From Owenia fusiformis (Eukaryota > Annelida > Polychaeta > Sabellida > Oweniidae): 64,000 nucleotides of DNA. The translations under genes were made by a program, and so were the position numbers. Location: positions 1,652,001 to 1,716,000 of the forward strand of contig CAIIXF020000002.1 of assembly GCA_903813345.2 (NCBI GenBank), written 5' to 3'. Positions 57,070 through 64,000 of this stretch are shown one piece after another. Position 1 is the first letter of the stretch. Each line of letters begins with the position of its first letter. The notes under the pieces are model-generated. The model had not been told where the DNA came from. It saw only the letters and a list, made by a program, of their open reading frames with translations, and searched no databases.

Positions 57070-58520
57070 TTATTTATTTTTATTTTTTCTCACATTATAT
57101 CCATTAATTCTATTATTTTTAAATAATTAATCAATATAATGTATTAACAAAATGTTTACTCATTAATCATTATATACTAGTAAAATGGAATAAATCTAAT
57201 TAAAATGAAGTGTTTTAATAATGCTATGACAACGCTACATTTACATTCGGATACATACATTTTTGTCTATCAATAATTCATTCAATTATTTGAATATCAA
57301 TATACAGCTAGCTGTGTCAATAAGTAATGCATGGAATCAATTCGAAAATGACAATTATAAAAGTATGATATTTACACAGCAAGTCCATTGACCCTTCTGT
57401 ATGTATGCGTTGTCATCGAAAGATTTGTCCAGCGTGGAGAGCATCCTCTTTTTCATTTAAACATACTAAAAAATCACAAATTATTTTTTAACTCATATGT
57501 TTCGTTATAACAAAGAAAATTACCTTCTCCAAGTAATGGGTTTATCCTTTGCGTGTAAACTTCGACTTATGAAACTAGCTTCTTTCACATCGCATTACCC
57601 TAAATAGTAATGCAGGCAATGTATCTTTTATAATATTTGTTTTTTATAACACCAACGGGCAGGGCAGGGGGACGTTTCAAGAGTTGAAGTGGTACAGTAA
57701 CGAATAAAGGTACTATATTATAGGTCATTCAAACACTCGGTGGAGGTGTATTATAATATTCCATAATTAGGTCAAATGAGGTCAAAAGTAGATCGAACTA
57801 AAATAGGGGGGGGGGGGGGGGTTGTATCTCAGTCAATAAAAGTCCGATTACCTTGTAATATGGCTTATCTTGTTTGATAGTGTATCCAGTGTACTACATG
57901 GTATTTATTGAAATAAGAAAATATATAGAGCCAGCTTATATTTCTATTCAAAAATATCTAAATCTTTTGTATTTCACGAGATTATTACATGATACAATAC
58001 ACTCTAAAACGTTTCTAGGGTATAGTGGTGCAATGCACTATGCTTTACACTTCAAAAATGGATAATACAACCCTTTTACCCTACTACAACCCCAACTACT
58101 TTATGTTGTATCACAAAAATGGGCAATTCAACCCCCTCCCAATTCATGTATTTGAATCTAGTTGTGTTTATATTAGCATATTCCTATTTTATATACAGTA
58201 AATACTTTATTAAATTATGATTTACTTAGTTTAATAATTAATTAACTTATTTACTAATCATTAATTAATTTAATAATTTCTGATCTTTAACGTCTGGAAC
58301 TTGAGAGAGAGAACTGTCTAATATTACAAACCAAACATGTTTTTCGAATGCCTCCTTTACTCTAACCTCAAATCCCGCAGTTGTTTATGAGTATCAAGGT
58401 TGTTATCTTCAAGAATGGAATTCACATTTGTTTAATTGTTGTGTCGGTGACAATGACTAAACTACATTCCTTACCAGCTACGTAACACTCACTGGTAACA
58501 CTCACTGGTGCTGCATTATC
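57070..58520. other. Intergenic, AT-rich, with a 16-base G run
   Basis: A run of 16 G at 57806-57821 stands in otherwise AT-rich DNA. No exons supported; a 63-codon plus frame at 57874 has no features. Confidence 0.5.
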
Positions 58521-58527
58521 CGAGCGA

Positions 58528-58925
58528 GGACCTGTTTCAGTAACAAAATGTCGGAACCTCAAACTTTCGATTTTTCTTTTTCCTTATTTCACGAGTTGTA
58601 GGTAGATTTTCCACGGCATCTGTGTCACAGTGTGTAAGTTTCATATGTTTTAGAAAATCTAAACGTTTTGGAAAAAAATTCATAAGACGATAGACCTGCA
58701 CTTTTAACCCATTCCGTTTACACAATGATAGTAAAAATTATATCAAGGATAATGTCTTCTTCTGAACTGTTCGCAAACGCGTTAATCTAATCTTAGACTT
58801 GTGCTACCAACACACGTTTATTATAAAAATTCATGGGAAATTCTGCCTATATAGATATGTCTTGAAATAGAGAAAAAGAAAACTCGCACCTTCGAGGTTC
58901 CGACATTTTGTAAGAAAAACGGATC
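58528..58925. mobile_element. Inverted-repeat element, AAATGTCGGAACCTC type
   Basis: ACAAAATGTCGGAACCTC at 58539 recurs inverted as GAGGTTCCGACATTTTGT ending at about 58913. Interior AT-rich, no gene. Confidence 0.75.
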
Positions 58926-59278
58926 CATTTCGGCAACAAGTTTTAAGATTGCAGTACATTTTACACTGTGATATCCACCAATAGGTCAGAGTAAAGCTGA
59001 CTACTTTTTAATTGAGCTGTGTGAAGTACACACTCAGTACATGATCATTTATATTCATTTTCACAACTGATAATGTCTAAAATAATATCCTATATAACCC
59101 TTTTACTATTAAAACTCTGTTTATTAAAGTACATAGCGAGGAGAACGAAATATGGACTAAAACTAAATTAGGTTAAACTCATTTTAGATTGGCAGTTACA
59201 GACTTTAAAAGCAAACACTTTTGTAATATATTTTCATATTTTTGGTCATAGTGTTACCAGCATAGTTGCGTATATAGA

Positions 59279-59336
59279 ATGACGATGACACGGGATGTAA
59301 TATATAGGATTAGTGTGTTACTAATATGCTGTGTTG
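59279..59336 (+). CDS. Shisa-like exon 1, signal peptide
   Basis: ATG at 59279 (second ATG two codons on), 19 codons plus G, donor GTAAGT. Hydrophobic ISVLLICCV is consistent with a signal peptide completed by the next exon. Confidence 0.65.
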
Positions 59337-62300
59337 GTAAGTAGTATTATTTTGTTTTATATCCATTAATGGATTAATTTCAACCTGGCTCAACATCGAG
59401 TGACAACTATTACTTAGGCTAGTAATAATTAAACACATATACCGTTATATTAAACGATCTTAACTTCATAATCTGACATGGTGATCTAGCTTCGATCACA
59501 TGTCATCTCTATGTTACAGCGATCTGATGTCATACCATTTCTGGCTATTATAGTCATCAACAATTTTTCTGTAATTAAAATACGATAATCTGTCATGTGA
59601 CATTAGTAAAGACAATTGTTCATTATTCTTTGACGTTGTGACACTGGCATTTCCATGCAATTTTTCATTTAGAGTTGGCACGTGGCCTTGAGTATTGTAC
59701 CAGTTACTGCGATCGGCGTGGGACTTGGCAGTCGGGGTTTGTATGTGGTATGTTCATCAGACCACCAGTTGTACTCAATTGCACACATATTGTCTTTTCA
59801 TTTAGAGTTGGCACGTGGCCTTGAGTATTGTACCAGTTACTGCGATCGGCGTGGGACATGGCAGTCGGGGTTTGTATGTGGTATGTTCATCAGACCACCA
59901 GTTGCACCCAAAGGAACAGTTGCATTCAAAGGAACAAACACTACACTCTACTGTTGTGGATCCAAGACTTTTAGGTACCTCATATTTTTGTTGAATAATA
60001 CCGTTATCTATTCAAAATTAAAGGGACTATTTTATATGAGATCGAGATTTTCCTTGATCATTTATTCTAATTCTACATACTTGGAATAGCAATAACGTGA
60101 TTGTGTCAAAAATATATATTGAAAGTTCAAATGAAAATGTGCACAATATATATTCCGAGGTTTTAATTAGCAATCTTTAAGAGGCCATTTCCTCTCATTA
60201 TGTTTGCTATTCTTGTATTTTAAGATTCTGCTGCAACGACCCAGATTCGAGTATTGCCGGCCTCTATCCCGAGCGCTACCACTGCGTAAGGAACATGTCT
60301 AATAGGTAAAACCATGTTATATGATTACCATAAGTAAAACATATGAACGTAAAGATAAATTTTTTTAGCCATTCTCATGGGTAAAATTGTGTTATATTAT
60401 CAAAGGTTAACATGTTATGATAATCATAGATAAAACATGTTATGGTTCTCAAGGGTAAAATATGTTGATGTGTTAAGATTATTGTAGGTAAAATATGTTT
60501 AAATCCTCACAGATAAAACTTTTTATGATAATCATAGGTAAAATAAATGTTATTGTTCTCACAGGTAAAATATGTTATAATAGTATAGTTTCCATATAGC
60601 TTTTGAAATCTCACTAAATCTCGTTTTTCGTGAGATTTTAAGAGACTTGAATATTAGACCTCTAATGACTTACATTACCTTCTTTTAAATGGCATATTTT
60701 AATTCAGTGAAATGTTTTCTCCTATAATAGCTTTGATTTACACAGTTATGTAATTTGAATAATTTTCTATGACAATTTAAAAAAACTTGGGACCAATGTC
60801 CATAGATGCAATGCTAAAATTCTTTAAAACCGTGGATTATTTGTATGTCAATCAACATTTGCATGTTTAATCACAACAACTACATAAACAGGGTCATCAT
60901 GTGGTATATCATTCAAGTTTTAAACAGATTAAACAAACAAACTTTGATAAATCATGAAATTAAGCCACTTTTTCAAGATTTTAGCATGTAAGTGAATGGA
61001 ACTCTAGCCCAAGTAAAAAGCTGAATAACAGATGGCAGCACTAGATTTCATTGATTTTTCTGCTATTTAGAAACTATCCTATTCCCTACGGCGACGCTTA
61101 AATCAATCTGTCGTCGAGTGAATCTCAAAACTGGAATTTCACTGGCGTCTGCTGGTAGGGATACTAGCATGCATAGAAGACATGCAGCAAAACATGATTA
61201 ATAAATACTGAATAAAAATAATAGTTCACGTTTTCAAGAGATGCGGTGTTTGAAACCTTGTTAAACATTTACTCCAGATATCTACGACCCTTGAAGTGAG
61301 ATTGATCGGTAACTAGAAAATTATACTAGAATCGTAAGAAGCGTTTTTGTTTATCGCATTAATAGCATTTAAAAATCAATTTTAAGTTCTTATTTGCAGA
61401 TTTTCAACGTACCTTTGATAGTGATTAAAATTGAAACATATTTTAAACTTTCAATTTCAAATTAAAAACGTTATGTCGCCTTGCTTTGCGCTGATTTTCT
61501 GATCATTTGTGGTACCGCATGCTTTTGAAACGTGTTTAACAGTTGACGATAGAGAAGTAATATACTTGTAGTGAACAAAGGTGATTAGTTTGAGTAAAAT
61601 AGCTTTACAAATAATGTTATGATACATCAATGGTCACATTTTACACCTCATCGTGAGGATCGTATTACATGAACATGAACATCCCATCATGTTCATGAAC
61701 ATGAACATCACATCCCTTCGAAATGTTGGTGAGCGGATATCATTAATTGATAGAGCTTTAAAATCGAATTATTCAATTTTTAATCATCCCTTTTCCTAAA
61801 TTTCAAAAGGTCAGTGATGGCAACACCGATGAATTTGTTAAATAACCATTCATACGCAAGCTTGATAATTTGTATGATGGCGGCTTTCGGTTTGTTACGC
61901 ATTTGTTTTGTCAAATGCAAGTGTCAATGTATTGTCTTTCTTGTTCGTTTTGCTTTACAGACTTTTGAGTTCATTGTTCTGTTCATGTATTACAGATGGA
62001 GAATCGTCCTTGGTGTCTTCACGGCAGTTATAATTCTCCTGACATGTGGCATGTGTTGTTTCTTTGGATGTTCCAAGACACAGTTTAGCGCCACTAGATC
62101 AAGAACAATGCCACACTGTACAAGACATGATACAAACAATATTTCAACATCGAATCGTCTTGCCAACGGTGGATTTGCAGGTATGCTTTCAGTAGAAAAA
62201 AGCGTTTGGGCCTTTCTTTGGTCATTTCTCTGTTGTTTAATGACAATATCAATACTAAGATAATAACTCTTAGACTTTTATTGTACTGTTTGATGTTAAT

Positions 62301-63296
62301 TGCTATTGTTATATTTTAGCCTGTCTCCTTTGGCACGATTTGATAATTTTTGATATTTATTTTAGTTGAAACAACATATACTTTATGTTGAAAGCTTGTA
62401 GGCCCTGTGCCCTGCTTCTTATCGTGTTTTACAGTTTAGCTGTTACACTTTTTTAACACTGCTTTTAAAGAATGGTAGAATGTCACAGTATGATATTTAT
62501 TAGATAGTTGTTAATAAACTCGTTGAGAATATATTTGGCTATTGTTAACTGATTTTACATGCTTGTGTTTTTTCTAGAACACGAAGAAATTATTCTTTCG
62601 GCCGGACCTGTTCCAGACTTTAACTATCCAATCTATCAACCCCCGGCGTACCATGAGATAGCTTTAGATCCCCCTCCGTTCACAGAACAATCACCAACCA
62701 CTCAGATAACACCTTACTCTACCTCAACTACGGTTCGTGTATCTCAAAATGCTGGTGTAAGTGGGTTGGTTGTTGCTCTGGATACTATTCCAAATGATAG
62801 TATCGTTAATACACCTGCTAATGAGAATCAGACAACTACACAAACGATCGAGCGAGTCACCACTGTATCGTCGACAACTACATCATTGATTCCTAACACA
62901 AACGGTGCTGTAAATAGAGGAGTTGATCCAGAACAGACAAACTATGCTAACGCATGCGCACTTCCACTTCCTGTCATGGCGAATGAAACAGAAAATGTTT
63001 CTACGAGACCAACTGCAAGTGCAAATGCTTTAATGTCGGAAGTTGCATCAGTTTCGAACACCAAACAGCAATCTAACGACATTTCTTCTAACTTACTACA
63101 GGATTCGTCGACAGTGAAAAATAGCACAAACATGGTAAATCAAGCAAGAACAACCACTGTTGTCAATCATAAAGACAATACCAATCATTCATCGTCCCTG
63201 TCTCAAACTGTCGAGGAATCAAACAATCATGTTAAACCCCATTCAGATCGAAAAACTGTTACATTTGACAATGCAGCATTTCAATTTGACAAATAG
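59279..63296 (+). CDS. Shisa-like single-pass membrane protein
   Basis: Five exons in phase: 59279-59336, 59806-59974, 60225-60305, 61996-62180, 62578-63296; about 403 residues. Order: signal peptide (YRISVLLICCV), a Cys-rich ectodomain (LEYCTSYCDRRGTWQSGFVC, LYCCGSKTFRFCC), a membrane helix (IVLGVFTAVIILLTCGMCCF), then a cytoplasmic tail of about 280 residues rich in Ser, Thr and Asn with YQPPAYHEIALDPPPF near its start. The CxxxxD..G.W..GF.C...YCCG....FCC pattern followed by a helix and a PPxY-containing tail is that of the Shisa family, whose members control receptor maturation or trafficking (Frizzled, FGF receptor, AMPA receptor). PPAY is a likely WW-domain ligand. The specific subfamily cannot be told. 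Confidence 0.75.
59663..59928 (+). repeat. 133-bp tandem duplication covering the Shisa exon 2 acceptor and 5' half
   Basis: Copy 1 (from about 59663) and copy 2 (from about 59796) share the TTTTCATTTAG acceptor and the coding run from ELARGLEYC to FIRPP nearly base for base. Copy 1 ends without a good donor (CCAGTTGTACTC), so only copy 2, which runs on to the second Cys cluster, works as the exon. Confidence 0.9.
59806..59974 (+). CDS. Shisa-like exon 2, Cys-rich domain
   Basis: Encodes LARGLEYCTSYCDRRGTWQS, GFVCGMFIRPP and NTTLYCCGSKTF; donor GTACCT with two bases left. Contains most of the Shisa Cys pattern. Confidence 0.8.
60225..60305 (+). CDS. Shisa-like exon 3, end of Cys-rich domain
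   Basis: Acceptor GTATTTTAAG; encodes FCCNDPDSSIAGLYPERYHC; donor AATAG followed by GTAAAA. The nearer GTAAGG after YHC gives a frame that loses the membrane helix. Confidence 0.7.
60300..60585 (+). repeat. Degenerate tandem repeat of the exon 3 donor region
   Basis: Units of about 30-40 bp with (A/G)GGTAAAA(T/C)ATGTTAT recur seven or more times, beginning with the real donor at 60306 and continuing into the intron (60388, 60449, 60487, 60536, 60563). Confidence 0.7.
60598..61090 (-). repeat. Dispersed repeat D, copy 2 (inverted)
   Basis: Inverted relative to 42775-43285; shared blocks listed there. Lies in the Shisa-like intron 3. Confidence 0.7.
61091..61995. other. Shisa-like intron 3, 3' part
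   Basis: ACATGAACATGAACATC is repeated at 61668 and 61695. No other feature. Confidence 0.5.
61996..62180 (+). CDS. Shisa-like exon 4, membrane helix
   Basis: Acceptor ATGTATTACAG; encodes WRIVLGVFTAVIILLTCGMC then CFFGCSKTQFSAT; donor GTATGC. The helix is followed by Cys residues that could be palmitoylated. Confidence 0.8.
62578..63296 (+). CDS. Shisa-like exon 5, cytoplasmic tail
   Basis: Acceptor TTTTCTAG; encodes GPVPDFNYPIYQPPAYHEI, PPPFTEQSPTTQ, a long low-complexity Thr/Asn/Ser region, and KTVTFDNAAFQFDK before the stop at 63294-63296. Confidence 0.8.
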
Positions 63297-63454
63297 AGGA
63301 ACACACCTTAAATGTAAAAGTTACTAAAAAAGAATTATATGTTTCATATGTGTTTGAGACTATTTTGCGAGTGAAGGATAGTACGATGATATAGTCATAA
63401 ATAGCCAATATTTGTTAACGCCTCAAGGCATCACATCACAAACCTCAAAAGAGA

Positions 63455-63460
63455 AATAAA
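63455..63460 (+). terminator. Poly(A) signal AATAAA for the Shisa-like gene
   Basis: AGAGAAATAAAGTGG lies 160 bases past the stop; a second AATAAA is at about 63543. Confidence 0.5.
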
Positions 63461-63569
63461 GTGGGAAGTTGAAGAAATCCACGATCCAAAACAGTTTTTA
63501 CTCACTTTCTAGCTAAAATCTAAAATCGTAGTGATTAATGTAATAAATATATTCTAGTGGTTTATGAAT

Positions 63570-64000
63570 GTAAACCCTGCATTTTCCTCATATCTTTGTC
63601 ACTGTGCGAAAATACTCCCTGATATTTGACACATGTGTACATTATTCGATTTCCTACCGACCTTCCATAATTGATTACCATCAGACTGATATTCACAATG
63701 TAACAGCACTTTGCTTTGCAACAACATGCAACAACACGCCTCTCGTTTGGCCATCATCGCGCTGTAGGCAAACCTGCCCAGTTGTCAATGAACCGAATGC
63801 ATTCCTCTGCAGATATGGTCTGACTGACACGAATGATCTTACTTTTGATGTCTTCAATTGTCCTGAGGTCAATCGAATACAATCTAGCTTTGCCATATCC
63901 CCACAGGTATTGACATTTTAGACGAAGTGTGCAGCTTTGCCTACAGCGCAATATTGACTACTGGAACATGTTCGTTAAAGTGCTGTAACATTGTGACAGA
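63570..64000 (-). mobile_element. Mariner-type relic, copy 2, cut by right edge
   Basis: Shares GCATTTTCCTCATATCTTTG with the 38861 copy and, on the minus strand, the transposase C-terminus CQYLWGYGKARLYSIDLRT and EECIRFIDNWAG. Its left arm includes an inverted version of the sequence that in copy 1 lies only on the right (CCTACCGACC..CACAATGTAACAGCACTTT), so this copy keeps longer inverted ends. Confidence 0.8.

Overview
This is AT-rich animal nuclear DNA. Genes are split into short exons with GT/AG borders, introns reach over 10 kb, and much of the space is filled with hairpin-forming transposons, satellites and a LINE. Bacterial operon features are absent. The gene content (PCM1, a C-type lectin receptor, SRCR and TSP1 domains, a Shisa-like protein) fits a marine invertebrate, perhaps a non-vertebrate deuterostome, but the species cannot be fixed from the sequence. 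All gene models below were built by hand from splice-site phase; none has transcript support.

Layout. (1) 1-7.8 kb, minus strand: 5' part of a pericentriolar material 1 (PCM1) homologue, cut by the left edge, with two hAT-type elements and other repeats in its introns. (2) 8.7-18.4 kb: gene-free and repetitive. It holds a 22-bp minisatellite, a 3.2-kb foldback element enclosing a 1.6-kb pentanucleotide array, and two copies of one Tc1/mariner-type element in opposite orientation. (3) 18.5-44.65 kb, plus strand: a six-exon gene for a type I membrane protein (signal peptide, C-type lectin domain, Thr-rich mucin-like stalk, one membrane helix). Its introns carry a 5'-truncated non-LTR retrotransposon with intact target-site duplications, a palindromic minisatellite, many small inverted-repeat elements, and a 4.9-kb element holding a degraded transposon gene that two mariner relics have invaded. 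(4) 46.2-55.7 kb, minus strand: a secreted TSP1 plus serine-protease-like protein with several active-site losses, followed downstream by TSP1 and four SRCR-like units whose own first exon is not visible. (5) 59.3-63.3 kb, plus strand: a Shisa-like single-pass membrane protein with a PPxY motif. The right edge cuts another mariner relic.

Together, regions 3-5 encode extracellular or cell-surface proteins of types common in invertebrate recognition and signalling. The strongest biological leads are the pseudoprotease/SRCR locus, where the exon phases would allow one secreted N-terminal domain to be spliced to either of two C-terminal modules, and a recurring pattern of small tandem duplications that straddle splice junctions.
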